Positions 28,277-41,600 of a stretch of 64,000 nucleotides of DNA are shown in pieces. The translations under genes and the position numbers were made by a program. The notes below the pieces were generated by a model. That model saw only the letters and a program-made list of their open reading frames with translations, had not been told where the DNA came from and did no database searches. The DNA comes from Dipylidium caninum (lineage: Eukaryota > Platyhelminthes > Cestoda > Cyclophyllidea > Dipylidiidae): the NCBI GenBank assembly GCA_017562135.1, contig QEYB01000290.1, positions 496,001-560,000 of the forward strand, written 5' to 3'. How positions within the stretch are numbered: the first letter of the stretch is position 1; each line of letters starts with the position of its first letter.

Positions 28277-31200
28277 TTATGCGTAGAGGCTGCGTAATGC
28301 CTGAAACACGTCGCGCACAAATGGCGTCAAATCGGACATCAGTTCTTCCAGATTGTCCATGTATGGCGATAGCTGGTCTTGATGCTAAAAAAATCGAGAG
28401 AACATTCAAGTCTCCGACTCGTATGCACATACAAGTTCAATTATTGAGTCAGAATGGAGTTAGAAAAAGTAATGAACGCTTAAGTGGAATTTTATCAAAT
28501 GGATGTCGACTCTATGAACTAATAACAGACGAAGCATCAAGCTTGAAGGGTAACGCACCTCAAGAACAGTTTGCATCAGACGTCCTTTAAGCCAGTAGGC
28601 TATAGATTTAAAATTAGCAGGATCATCCTGTTTGTGCAAAGGCTCCAGCTGTTCAGTTGCTTTTGATTCAACGGTCGCCACGAGACGAACGTGCCTGTGA
28701 AGAAGGAGGGTGATGACGGCGCATTGCGAACGCACTGCCTCGCCCCGCTCCTCCTCCAAGCGCGCCAAACCATCAGGAGAAGTACCACCACAATGGCTGA
28801 AGCGACTTTCGTCACTGCTACTGGCGCGACTCCTACGGCCACGATGTCGACGTCGGCCTCGTACAATTTTGTTGCGAAGGTCACAGTCATCGTTATCCAA
28901 ATCACTGGAGCTCGAGTCCGACCGAGATCCACTTGCAGACTAGATTAATAAATTGCTCAAAGGTCTACCCGAATAAAAAGATGACAAATTTAGGAATCTA
29001 TACCCTGCGACGATGCATGCCTGCTCGGTCTTTTGCGGCTTCCAATTTCGGTGTGATTTGCCTGATGCGTTGTCCGACGCGAATTAGTGTATGCATGAGG
29101 CATTCCCACACATGTGACCTAAAAGAAGTATTTTAGGCAAATAGCTGTTGCAATTGTTTAAGTGAGTGAAAGAAATCAGGTAGACCAAGAAGACAGATTA
29201 CTGTAATAATCGCGGGCAGACATGAACGCTGGAGGGAGGGGGAGATAGAGGACCGGAAAAGGCTGACATGTAGGGAGAAAAGGCCCACCCTACCACCGAC
29301 TCGGGATCTAGCATGCCTTGACGCGACATATAATCCGAAATTGCCACCACCATTTGAGACTGGTTACACCACACTGTCTGCAAGATATGTAGAGCTTCAA
29401 CCTGTAATTCCACCGTAGATGCCAAGGACTTGAATGCTTCTGAATACCTAAATTAAATAAAACAGCTCACACGATCTTCAATAGTATAAACCCAAGACAA
29501 TAAAACTCATTTATTAGCTGCCCATCCTACGTGTACTATACTCTAAAAAAACATATCCTGAAAGTCTATGGGGAACCAATAAGAACAGACGAGATGAACC
29601 AATAAATCTACAGGAAATATGGTGCGCACGTCAACCCAAAAAATTAAAGCACAGTTAAACGTTTGAACACACGTACGTAATAGCTGCACCTAGTTGAGTA
29701 GAGAATTCTATACTTGAAGATGGTCGCAGCTGATAAAAAGGCTACGCCTCTATTAATATCATATTTTCGAACTCGTTAACGTGTTACGACTTACCTACTG
29801 AGCAGAGAACAGGTATGACTGATGGTCTTATGAGCACGGTAAAGCAAGGCAGTCATAAATAGCTCCAGTTCGCGACTTGTAACACCGGGCACCAAGCAAT
29901 TATCAAATTCTTCTTCGTCCTCTTCCATTTTCTTATTCCTAGTTCTTGCAGGAGGCCTTAACTCCCTATTGGCGACGTGATCATTTTCGGATGCCGTGGA
30001 AGATGTGCTGGAGTTCGAAGAAGAAGAATCCTTATTTTCCTTACGACCAGCATTTCCCTCATTATCATAATGAGGACGATCAGTGGGATGTGAACTCCCA
30101 TGTTTTCCATCCATTTCTACGGAACCCTCAGATTCTGAATGCGAGCGAGACCGGTGGTTGGGATTGCTACTTGTACTACTACTCCTACTATGCGACCGAC
30201 GGTAAGGTTCCGAGTTAGAGTCATCAAAGTCGTCTCCTCTCTGAGAGGCTATTCTTCGAATAAGATCGAGCATGTCATCAGAGCTGTGGCGCTGATGAAA
30301 TGCCTCCAAAACTCGAAGAAAAGTGCGCCGTTGGGAGACGGCTGGAAAGTGGACAAGGGATAGCTGTGTTAACGGTGCAATTCTGTGTAAAATTCAAACA
30401 AATTGATAAAGTAAGGCCGAGTAGTCTTCCTATGGTGCAAAGTAATCATTTTACGTAATAGTCTTCAAAAGACTTACATCCTTTGTCGTAGGGGTTGAAA
30501 GGACCCGGTTGAGGAGGCAGAAGGCAATGCAAGGAACGTGGAAGACGTTGCTTCACATTTTCGTAGTAAGAGTAGCGTACAAGACGACACAGTGTCTCCG
30601 AAATGAACCAACGCCGAGGCGACATCACTGGCTCTTCAAGAGCACGAGCCCAGTCGCGCCAGCTCCATTTCAACTGGTAGTTAGTGAGATGGAAAGAAAA
30701 CCACTCCACGAATCTAAATAGGTACATATGAGCGCCGAATGAATCCTACCTTGTAATGCACACAGGTTTCATGCTATCTAGCCGCTCGAAAAGTGTTTCC
30801 GTGGCCTGAGCAAGCACTAGAGGTATGGTTTTGGGAGCCTCGTTACACAGTTGAATGAGAAGAGAGGCATAGAACAGGAGGTTGCCATGACGTACTGGTG
30901 GTTTTGGAAGGCGAAAGATGTCCGCAAATATAGCCTCAACTAGCATATAGTCAAGAGCCAATTTAGCGCGTGTTTGGAGATTCAAAAGAGCTCGGGCGCT
31001 GAAGGAAAAGGAATTTCAGCAAAAGGTCCCGCCTACTTTAAAAAATAAAAAGAACAGAACTCGGCTTTAAGATACAGACATGTCATCGCAAATAACAACT
31101 GTTTAAATCAATGTCGAAAGGTACCACATTTCGCGATTGAAATGCATTGTTTCGAGGATAATATGTATCTGTCCGTCCACCAAAAATCGGTCAATAGTGT

Positions 31201-32902
31201 GAGCCCCAGGCAAAGTAGGAGAATTCTGAGAAGCAACTGTTGACATGTCCTGGAACTTTTCATCACAAGTTGCCGAATCATCTTCTTCAGCATTATAGAC
31301 ATCAGTATAATCAAACATGCGAAATACAACTTGGGGCAAAGGATATACAATTTCCGAATCATAGTCCGGTGGTGTAATCTATGTTTGAACAAAAAAGAAC
31401 TTAACCAATGTCATATTTAAAGTTTTAATAACAGAACTTTAAAAAAAGCACACAAATAGATATGGAAATACGTGTCAAATCTGGGTCCAGCGTTAACTAT
31501 ACAAAACATTAACAACGTTTATTAAATGAAGACAAAATTAAATTTCTTTTAAAAATTTTTTAACGATGTACTTCGGATTGTAACCTTGAAGCCGAACCAA
31601 ATGTCATTAACAAGAACATGCTAATAAGAAATAATAACGACAAGCAGGGTAGCACAATTTTCCTTAGTGTCTAATAATGAGTTTTAACTTGATTAAAAAT
31701 CTGCAAACAGAAATGATTACTTGGCCAAACTCGCAAGGCTGTCCGGACTCCCGAAGGGCGGGAAATGTATCCGAGATACGCCAAAGTACATGTTCCTTCC
31801 AGTTAGTGTTTTTCATTGATGTTATTTGTGACCACAGGCAGGACAAGTACTAAAAATTTAAAGGAAATCATGAAAATAATAACACACATTATCATGAACA
31901 GATCAAAAGAAACTTCAATACTGACATCCTCCTGAGGGTGTGGATCTGAGTTATCCCAAACACGAAGCATAGGCACGTGGAACGTTTGTCTTTTCCTTCG
32001 TAAATAGAAAAATAAAATATATCAAAAAAGAGTCAACTGAGAAAAAGGCATATTAACAGAAAATGGATTAGGTTTGAGGATTACATTTGAAAAGCATAGA
32101 AAAGCAGAAGAAACGCTCAAAACTCACGACAGATAGACACCAATTGTGGTTAAAATAGCATTGAGGGCGGCAGAGTTATGGTCATCAAGACGTTTCGCGC
32201 TCTAGACAGTGTTAAAGTGAAAGTCGGAAACATACGTAAGGTAGGGAATAGAGAACCACGAAGGAATACCAATCCATTCGCGCCTGAGAGCTTGAAGACA
32301 CGTCCAATGTAACCTCCGCAAAATTCTCGAAGAGGGACAACAAACTGCTGGGATGAATGACGTTACAATTCACCGAGTTTGACAAAAAGCGCACCTAAGA
32401 AAATGGTGGAACTTCGACCGCGTACCAAGTATTTAACATCGTCAAAATTGCTAGATTTAAGTGCATCTTTAAGTTCGCCAATAATGTTGGCGACAGCTCT
32501 TGAGACGAAATCATGATTTCTAAGGTTTATCAGGCCAAGAAAGGTTGTGTATATTTGCATGCGTTCCGGAATATTCTTCGCGCTTAGAGGGGCGAAGATT
32601 AACAATGTTTCAAATACCAAGAGGTTATTATCCTTACACGGTGTTCTACGTCTTTATCCAATTCAGCACAAAAAAGAATACATAATTCACTAATATCTTT
32701 GTGGATCTTTTCAATATCCTAAGAAGTTATCAGAATGGATTAACGGTTAAAACCTTGCTTCCGACTCTGTACACAAGCGATTCTATTGTGTCCCGATCAG
32801 GACGCCCACGTTTTGAACAATATGCATCTAACTTGTAAAAATTATATACAAGGAAATACAGTCGTCATCGTAAGAAGCATCTCGCCCACGCTTCCTCGAC
32901 AT
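28277..32902 (-). CDS. NCBP1: Nuclear cap-binding protein subunit 1 (CBP80), 16 exons
   Basis: Minus-strand exons: 32902-32860, 32827-32754, 32718 to about 32426 (internal break, below), 32394-32236, 32201-32128, 31995-31926, 31849-31721, 31378-31125, 30998-30750, 30713-30478, 30341-29795, 29447-29202, 29118-29004, 28939-28559, 28384-28277. Counting the broken stretch as two exons gives 16. The product is ~970 residues, longer than the ~790 usual in animals. Landmarks: MQIYTTFLGLINLRNHDF (MIF4G), YPLPQVVFRMFDYTD, VLAQATETLFERLDSM, FVEWFSFHLTNYQLKWSWRDW. It is the scaffold subunit of the nuclear cap-binding complex with CBP20, acting in splicing, export and the pioneer round of translation. 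The extra length comes from an acidic Ser/Arg-rich insert in exon 29795-30341 and an RS-like insert in exon 28559-28939. Within 32718-32426 the frame shifts by one; either a 62-nt intron or an indel explains it. Introns of 31 and 32 nt occur. Confidence 0.95.
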
Positions 32903-33267
32903 TCCTAAGCTTCAAAGGCCGCGAAACCGATTTGCCCGCCAAGATACTAACACTACTACACGAGGAAAACTCAAAGCGTTCGATTACTTGTGGCAGTTGT
33001 TTATGTTTTTTTAATTATCGTGCTTTTTTAAGATAAAATTTTAGAATAGAGTTTTGCATTACAACTGCACGCAGCTAACAAGAACAAACCGTGGCCTAAT
33101 CCGGCCGCCGAAAGACCCAACCACCGAAACCACCAATCAACACCCCCCCCCCGACTTATCCATTAGATCCGGAGTCAGCAAGGCCCACCGTCATACAGAT
33201 CACAAAGGCGAATTTACATTGACATATTTGCAAAAAACAAGCACCACAATGCCGACACATTTGAGGA
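32903..33267. other. short spacer between EIF2B3 and NCBP1
   Basis: About 365 nt separating two minus-strand genes. A C-run occurs near 33145. On the minus strand an AG at 32906-32905 lies two bases before the NCBP1 start codon, a possible splice acceptor. Confidence 0.5.
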
Positions 33268-35619
33268 CTAAATAGTTAAGTTGTCGAAATCGATCTCGGA
33301 GAAACCCATGTTCTCTGATTGCATCACCGATTTTGCAAGGATGTGTTGATGAGCGGCCACCGTGCAGTCCTTCAGGATGCAGTTATCCTCAATTGTTACC
33401 CCCTCGCCGATCACACAATTTGTAATCTTGCACCTAGACAGAAACATAAAAATATTAATAGGAATAAAGGAGCTCTGAACTGTTAAGGATAATTTTTAAA
33501 TAAGTGAGCAAGAGGCGCCAGGGCACCAGTCGCAGAAGAAGTGAAAACGTCTCAGTTTTAATGGGAAAAGACGATCTGGTCCTAAGATTCACTTAATGCC
33601 TTCGAAAGAACAAATTAGCATTTATGTCCGAACAAGACGGATATTTCTCAAAATTAATTTAAAAATATAGATTAGCCAACTAGTAAGATTGATTCTTGGT
33701 CAACTACAGTATTTTGTTGAGTCGAAGTGTGCCGCAATAAGTTAAACTAAGTGGTTTCCAAAAAGAGCTAAGTAGAGACAGTTGTGTACTTAAAATTTGA
33801 ATAAACTTAAAAAGAAACAGCTTTAGACTTTGTAAAAGGTGCATTGACAAAGTTTGAACGTTGAATCCGGAGTAATTGCCAAAAAACAACACCTAGAAAT
33901 TCATGGAAAAAAATTTACTTACCCACTACCCACCACGACTGAAGTTAGGAGTACGGAACCGAAGAGTTTGGTATTCTGGCCCAGAGTGCAATTTGCACTA
34001 ACAATACAAGACCGGATGAGTACTCCGTTGGCGAAGTTACAGCCCTCACCTTGCACGACATCGACTAGGTTGGCGGCTTGACCGCCAGAACTACCCGCGT
34101 TAGCACTGAGAGCTGGTTTCCCACTCTTTTTGTTCTCTGAATACCTTTCCCGTACCTAGAGACCGAGTTTTAACCGCAGAATCAAAACGTACCACCTTGA
34201 CAGCATCCAGGTAGCCTAAGACGGAATCCAACCGGCGACAGATGGGTGGGTTCTCGAGAACTGTGATAACGACCTTCGGATTTTGAGGCAACTCCTCCTG
34301 TGAGTAACGAAGTACTCTTGGAAGTTGACTTGTGACTAGTGAGAAAATAGACGAGAGGAAGCAACTATTAAGAAATTACTATAGATGTTCAATTATTGTT
34401 TAGTAGACACAGACGGGAACAAAAAAATCGGCGCATGGAGAACATCCACACTATAAAAAACTCACATGTCGCAAGAGAATCAAATAAAAATAGACTAGGT
34501 ACGACGAATTAGATAATCCTTTCGTCATTTTTTAATAAGGCTGCATAAAAAGGAACTTTTCTAGTAAAAAGTAGATGTAATTAAAAAATAAAAGAACAGG
34601 GAAAATGTGAGCGGGAAGGTAAGAAAGAGCTATTATAAATAAAAGTTGAATCCCACTAACCGGTGTTGGTGTCAAGTTGAAAGGGCTTATGCTGTTCAAT
34701 ATTGACGATTTGTTTGAAGAAAGACTTGCGCAGACCTACATCGTCCCTGAATAAGTCGGAGCAGAAGGTGACAATCATAAAATATAATACCTCAAATGAC
34801 TCAATAACACTAGGCAGATTGACGTGTCTATATATTTCAGTGATCAAAAACCAATATCAAAAATTAAGATATGAAGTTAAATTGCATAAACCAGTACAAA
34901 GTATGGACATTTTCTATGAAGTTATGACAGGTATGATAGTGGGCTACAGTTCTCCACAAAAGGGGAAATTACTTATTATGTTCGATCATGCGTATGGCGT
35001 ATCCGGATAACAGATACATTCCAGCATCATGAAGATCGGCTCGACATATCAAGTCATCATGAGAAGACATTATGGATTTGGGGATGCGAATCTGTTTTTT
35101 CAGTTCCGCAGCCGGTGTATACATAACCAACGATTCGTCTTTAGAGTCTAAAACCATTACGTCGTGAGTGCCCCTGATAGTCTTAAGCAGTTTGGAATCA
35201 GCCGTATATGGCGCGGCTAGAGCAACTATTTGCGCATTAGTACGAACCATTCTTAAAAAAAGGTCACGAAGATCCAACTCCGTGACCACCAGGTCTGCGT
35301 AGGTAAGAAACAAATATTGAGAAAAAAGGCCACATGTGAAACGATCACGGATACGATGGAGGCAGTCCGGAATAGTTAGTGTTGCAGCTACTTCGATGAC
35401 AACACAATGGCGGGGTTCTGGGAGGCACTTTTCAACCTGTTTAGAGTGACCGGGCCGGCATAAAATAATAGGATCGGTGATTCCCACAGATTCGAATACA
35501 TCAACAAGGTTCGAGAGAACTGATCTCCGTTTTCCAAGGGGAAGCTGGCCAACAACACCAGATACTGTCAACTGACGAAGATAGGGCGAGTCATGAAGTG
35601 CCAAAATAACGGCTTGCAT
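33268..35619 (-). CDS. EIF2B3: Translation initiation factor eIF2B subunit gamma, 5 exons
   Basis: Minus-strand exons 35619-34973, 34746-34661, 34335-34196, 34155-33923, 33433-33268 join in phase to 423 residues (human ~450). The N-terminal part has the layout of the nucleotidyltransferase-like domain: MQAVILAL, LVDVFESVGITDPIILC, then a strand-rich core with FLTYADLVVTELDLRDLF. The C-terminal half shows the hexapeptide pattern of a left-handed beta-helix (NFANGVLIRSCIVSANCTLG, ITNCVIGEGVTIEDNCILKD), which fits eIF2B gamma. It belongs to the guanine-nucleotide exchange complex that recycles eIF2 in the cytosol. Odd: the glycine-rich nucleotide-binding signature near the N-terminus is replaced by HDSPYLRQLT. 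Alternative: another member of the pyrophosphorylase-like family (eIF2B epsilon, GMPPA/B). Length and the lack of a C-terminal W2 domain favour gamma. Confidence 0.85.
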
Positions 35620-38600
35620 ATCATGTATTCCAAGGGAAAGGTGTTAGACGTAGGCAAAATTCATGAGGGATATCAAAACGGAATCGAATATTCCAGCTAA
35701 CAAGAATTATTTGCTGATAGTCAACAACAAATGAAAAAGCAATATTACAGTCTCACTGTGACTGTAAAATAGTAGACACCAACAGACGTAAGGGACCCGT
35801 GAAGGCTCGAGAGACGGTTTGGAAAAAGCGGGGCGGAGCGAGTAGTTGACAAATTACATGCGTGATCTATTAGTAGGTAAGGCATGATTAAAAAGTCACG
35901 TCGTATATTTGTAGGGTTTTAGTGTAAATATACAAAATCATTGTGGTACCAAAATAAAAATACAGCCCCATGTTGGGAATGCCACCAGAAGGTTATTAAT
36001 TTAAAATGTTTATAACGGTATTCGTTCCGCTCTAAAAGTCAATTTATGTTGACCTTCCCACATAATGCGGATATGTTATGAATTTGCGATTCGTAACATA
36101 TCAGGTGCGATCTCGTTCTTAAACACACCGAGGACGGGGATATCAACACATAAATTTCTGGGAAATACATTCCTTGTAAGAAGAAATAAACAAGTGGTGT
36201 AGAAATCGTCTCCCTGCCGAAGTGACTAATTTTCAGTTTGTATGTAGCTCGAACCCTGTTTGTGTTCTATTTATTACTTAAATGGCGAAGATTACGATAG
36301 TGAACACCTACATCGTAGCGCACATAAATGACGAACTTTGTCTAAACTAACTCATGCATTATAAGTTCCAGAACATTTCAGAACCCGGAATTCAAAGCCG
36401 CATTTTGAATTGGCTGAGAATATTTCCTGGCAAGGTGCGGGTGACTCGAAGGAGCCAGAAGGACAAATTTGAAGATGCCGTACCGCCACACAGAGTGAAA
36501 TATATACTTGCTTTCTTGTTCTTATCAGAATTAGGGGTGACTGGGCCACTGACCAGATGTCTTTAAGAAGGGTTGTGCATTTTAGTCTTATGCACCTTGG
36601 CAATATCTCGGCAATACTATGCGTCAGTACCCCCGGGTCGAGAGTATACCCACAAGTACGGTAATTAATTTATGTCATCTTGTAACTTCCCCGCCTAAGA
36701 CAAAAACTTCGAGACGCTAAGACGGATGTAGATTAGCTTGAATTCTCGCCATAAACACACTAAAAGCCAATGTCAAGTCTTGATGAATAAAAATAAGCAT
36801 TGACTCTTGGCCGCTATATGATTTTGAGTTTTACTTGATTTCATGCGCCTTCATCATGCAGAAGTTTACTTTGCCGGAAAGTCACTTATCATCAAACGTG
36901 AAAGAGCTTTTTATTATCGTGTCTTTTTGTTGGTGAATCTTACAGAAGAATAGATTATGTTTATTAGACGAACCCTCCATACCACATCAAAATGTCTAAT
37001 TTAAGATTACATTATAGTCTTTTACACTTCCATTAATTATTTATTGTTCCAGTGTTTGCGAAAGCGGTCCTCAGTAAATTAGTTTGGGTACTTGAAGGCC
37101 AATGTTTCCTGGTGTTTTCAGAGCGCCAACATTAAATTTTTTTGTATTAGTCTCCTCGACAAAACTATACCCGTATGAGTATCTCGCTCAGTATAGTTTA
37201 TAATAACGGCAGGCATAAACGATGTAAAAGGAAAGTGTTTAATTCAAGTGGAATGGTATTGTGGGGGTAATGATGAAGAGGATGAAGAAGAGGAAGTGAA
37301 GGGAGTCGGTAGTGGAAGAAAAGGCCTTTGTTGGCAAATAACTTTTGACCCGTACACATTTGATATAAAATCTTCCCTCAGCCACGAAAAAGGCTTTCGT
37401 TAGCTGCCCTAAAGGCATAAATAAACTTTTCTATTCGTATTTACCCTTAATCAGCATCATTACATAAATGTCAACCTTATCAAGGGCATACAATTATCAA
37501 AAATACTCTCACCTTATTTCCTGCCCGACCACTTTATCATTCTCGATTCTATTGCCTTTCCTTGTCTACGCTATCTATTTCCTTATCTCAGCCTTCTAGG
37601 GCCCGACGTGGCATTGTGGCCAACTCTCAAACAAAATATGGATGATTTTGAATAATGAATATCTCTTTCCCCCTTAGATCGTATATACGCGCCAGTGTTG
37701 AAAAATTCCTTAGGAGTACTACTTACAAATGTGTGTTTGGGCCTCGTGTTTGATTGGTCAAAGAGTGGGGAGGTGGGGAGGAGGCGGTGTCCTTAATTAT
37801 ACTAGCGGTAGTGAAATGGTATTTGGGCGAAAATTAGTACTAGCCAATGTAAAAACATCTAGTATAAATGGCTATATGGATTTCTAAAGGTTAAGATTAA
37901 GATTGTGGATCAGGTACCATTAGACGAGACAGCAGCGATATGGGATGGTGGACATGGGCCATCACAGATGCCAATGAGGACGAGGTGGTGTTCTTTTATC
38001 CTGGTCAATCCACATTCATAGAGACCACATGGACTCTTGACAGCGAATCCTAGCAACCTGTCATGCCCGGTATTGTGTCCATCTCTCTTGTCATTGCTTA
38101 GCAACTCCTATTTTATGAAGCTTCCTAAAAGAACGCATAAATCCAAGCCATTCAATCGGACGAAAAGACATCAAAGAGGATAAGAGAGTTGAATTTCTCG
38201 CCTTCACAGTTGCCATCAAATTGCTATGACTACGACCCACTGGCTGTCACCATAATCATTTCTCTACCTTGGTCCGATTTTCCTTTTAATGCGCCACTCT
38301 GCCGCACTATTAATGGCGCCATGAGACCGACGCCGGCCGCACTACTCCTCCATTGTTGGTCAGTCTGGCGTAGGCGAGGTGGTCTCCTGCCCCAGCGGTC
38401 CGATGGGTTGATTCAGTGTTCAGAAGGTGAGCAAAAAACCACTGAGTAGAATGGGGAAAGGCCGGGGGAGGGGCGGGGGAACGGGGCTCTCTCCCCACAT
38501 CGAATGGAATGATGCGTTTTCGGCAGGAGGAAGGGGAAATGTTGCCGGGTCATAAATAATAATCTAATCATAGAAAAATAACATCAACAAGTGGCCCTAC

Positions 38601-41600
38601 AAAAGGCTGACAGAAAGAGACGGCTAAGGGAATTGCCTAAACAAACCATCTGTCGCTTTAATCACCCCACATGCCTTGACTAGCGATGTGTGGCGTTGAC
38701 TCTCCCACCCACGCCTTCAATGCCACCTTTCGTTCCTGCTGCTGCTGTTCCAACTACACCTCTGAGAATGTGCCTGTTCCTGCCATAGATTATGTTTTGC
38801 CTCCTACCCGAACGACGCGACGTGAACAGACATTCCGCGAGGGCGTAAGTGCCTGCACACAGGAAGGCAGAGGCACAATTGTAGAGCCACAGGGGTGTAA
38901 AAATTGATGCTCAGTTCTCCTTCCCCTCTCCATGTTCCCGTTGCTAGGTTAAACACGCGTCTATAAGAGGTACAAAGTCCTGGCCCTAGACAGCTTAGTC
39001 ACACATTTAGTGGGTGCCATCAGCCACAAGTTTTCCACAGTACTGAATGACCTCCGTCTAGTCTTCCTACAACCCCCGCGTTTCCATTTCACCATAGAGT
39101 CGGGTGTCTAACCGAGGTCAAACAGGAGGTGAGCGAAAAGAAGTTGGAAATGCACTTCTCCTAGGCTCACATTTACTTGGAGTACCTTTTTATGGAGGAC
39201 AGTTTTAATTTTACCTAAAGTATGCGTAGAGTGAATTTAAATTTACACGAGTGCACAAAAATGTGGCTGAGAGGGAGGAAAGTGTGTGAATCGGAGTGTG
39301 AAAAACTAGTAGAAATTGCGCGACCAGACGGGGGTAATAGTCTATCTTCTTCTAGAATTACTGTCTAAAGGGCTTTAATGTCCAATAAGTGGCCTTTATA
39401 CCATCAGAGGAATAAAATATGCCAAAGATAAAGTGGAAAAAAGTGAAAGGCAAGAAGGGAGAATGGTGGAAGAAGCCTTCGCGACCGGTTGGTCGGATTT
39501 GTCCAAACGCACTCCCCAGAGTCGTGGGTGCATTTTTTTACACCTTGTACTTCCATATTTTTCTTTCATTGTTTTATTTGTTCAAGTTTTGTTTTAACCG
39601 CAACAGGCGAATTCCTATTGGAGATTTTTCTTCCCACCTGTGGAAGGAACCTTTGAAGGGTAATAACAAATCAAGCCATAATTGTAGAAATGGGCATGAT
39701 GTTTCTGCATAAATTAAATCATAGAAATGTCAAAATGAAATATCATGTAGCTGAATTTAGTGCCCAGCTAAGTTTGCAAATGTCTCACTTTAGCACTATC
39801 ATATTAACAAGTGAAAGGGGATACATACAATTCAAGGTTCTACCCGGAGAAAGCGTAGTTACGCTGCCTTATGGACTGCAAAACCTTGCCGAGGGGTAAT
39901 GGAGGGAGGGAGGGAGAAAGGGAAGAGGATAGGTTGGGAAATATGTATTTTCAAGGTCGGAATAGTGAATTATGTAGAGAAACAGATGTTTAGAAGCCTC
40001 AGCCACCATACTTACCTTCCAAGTGGAGTTTTAAGTAATTTGGTGGGGATAATTCTTCAATCCGGTATAAGCTCCATCTTCTAACATTAGATGCAGCTAT
40101 TGTTTTCAAACATCGCGATTGTTGGCCGTGCTTTAAGGATCTTTACAGTGCATTTAAGAGATACTGTTAACGGGATAGTACATGGATAGTAAAATCTTAT
40201 ATTGTTACTCCTTTTGGCACAGTCAATGGGCCTGTGATGCGATGCGGTCTAAGTTATAGCGAGGCATTAAAATAATTGTCTATTGCCCGACAAGTGGGGA
40301 AGATGACATTCTTACCTAATAGCTACCGGACCAGCTACAAAACATCTGACACGTATTCCACTTACAATCAAACGACGAAGAACCGTTATGAAAAATGGCG
40401 GGGTTGTTAGTTAAGTGCTTATAATTGAAAGATCCTTCCTTTAAGGTATCGGTTAAGTCATTGCCACCCTCAATCAGAAGAGAAGCAGCCGCTTTCAACG
40501 GAAACGGCGGAACTATAGAATATAGAAACGACGTTAATAAGTGAAATTATGTGAAAGGAAGAGGCATTTTGGAACCCATAGCTTTCAACCAAACACCCTC
40601 AACTTTGAAGCACTTGTAAGTAATCCAAAATTATAATTTGGACAGAATTTATAGTGCGGAATTTGGTTTTTGGTTGTGGTGATGGTACTGCTTAAGGTAA
40701 TTTGACCTTAGGGTTCCTTAAAGGTTACACTCCACGACTTGAGGTTAATTCGGGCCCAACGTAAAGAGAACGTTGGAGGTAACAGAAGCGTGTTACAGGA
40801 TCTATGGACTAATCTCAGAAATGGAAGCACGAACAATTAGCACTAATTAAATTTCATAACAGTGAAATGAGAATCAAAATCACGCATTTCTGTCTCTTAT
40901 TTTCTAGCCACCGCAACTGGACGCCTATTTATTAATTACCATGGAAACTCGTTTGTTAAGCACATAAACAAAACCGACGATGAACGTCAATATTTATGTA
41001 GCCCAGTCCGATCATTCAAAAACAGACACACATGATGCCCTAGAAATGTGCGCCATAATTATTTTGTAAAATGTTTTCACACATTTGTCTCAATGAGTTA
41101 ATGGAAAAAAGGAGTCTTTTTAGTTCTTAACCTCTACTTAATTCGCATAGGCTCGCCATACTTTCCTGACACTACCTACATTTGGTGTCTGTAAGCAGTA
41201 ACCAACACCGCCTCCGCCTTTCCTCTCCTACCATTCCCGATGATGCTTTCAACAGACGAGGCATAAATCTCTCCCCGTCATCTTTCATCCACCAATTCCT
41301 CTTTCTCCCCCTCCCTCCAAGTTGGGCTACTTCTGTTCGGACTCCCCCTAAAAATTCGTCAGGCGATAAAATTAGAAAGTAGGCACATTCTACAGTAATG
41401 AGGAAAATGACCCACATCCCACAAAATGAAAATACCAGGAAAATACGACCACTGCTGCCGACATGGCAATGGATCCCCTTTTAAGACTTTCGCATTGTTT
41501 GCGAGATAGAGCGATGCTATTAGACGGAAGCCTTGGCCGAAGCAGTGGACGTTTTCGACAACGCCAGCGAATACCTTTCCATCCATCCAACTAATTTGAA

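Noticed and set aside
39419..39712. 97-residue open frame starting with a lysine-rich segment
   Set aside because: No family resemblance, and a hydrophobic middle typical of T-rich non-coding DNA.
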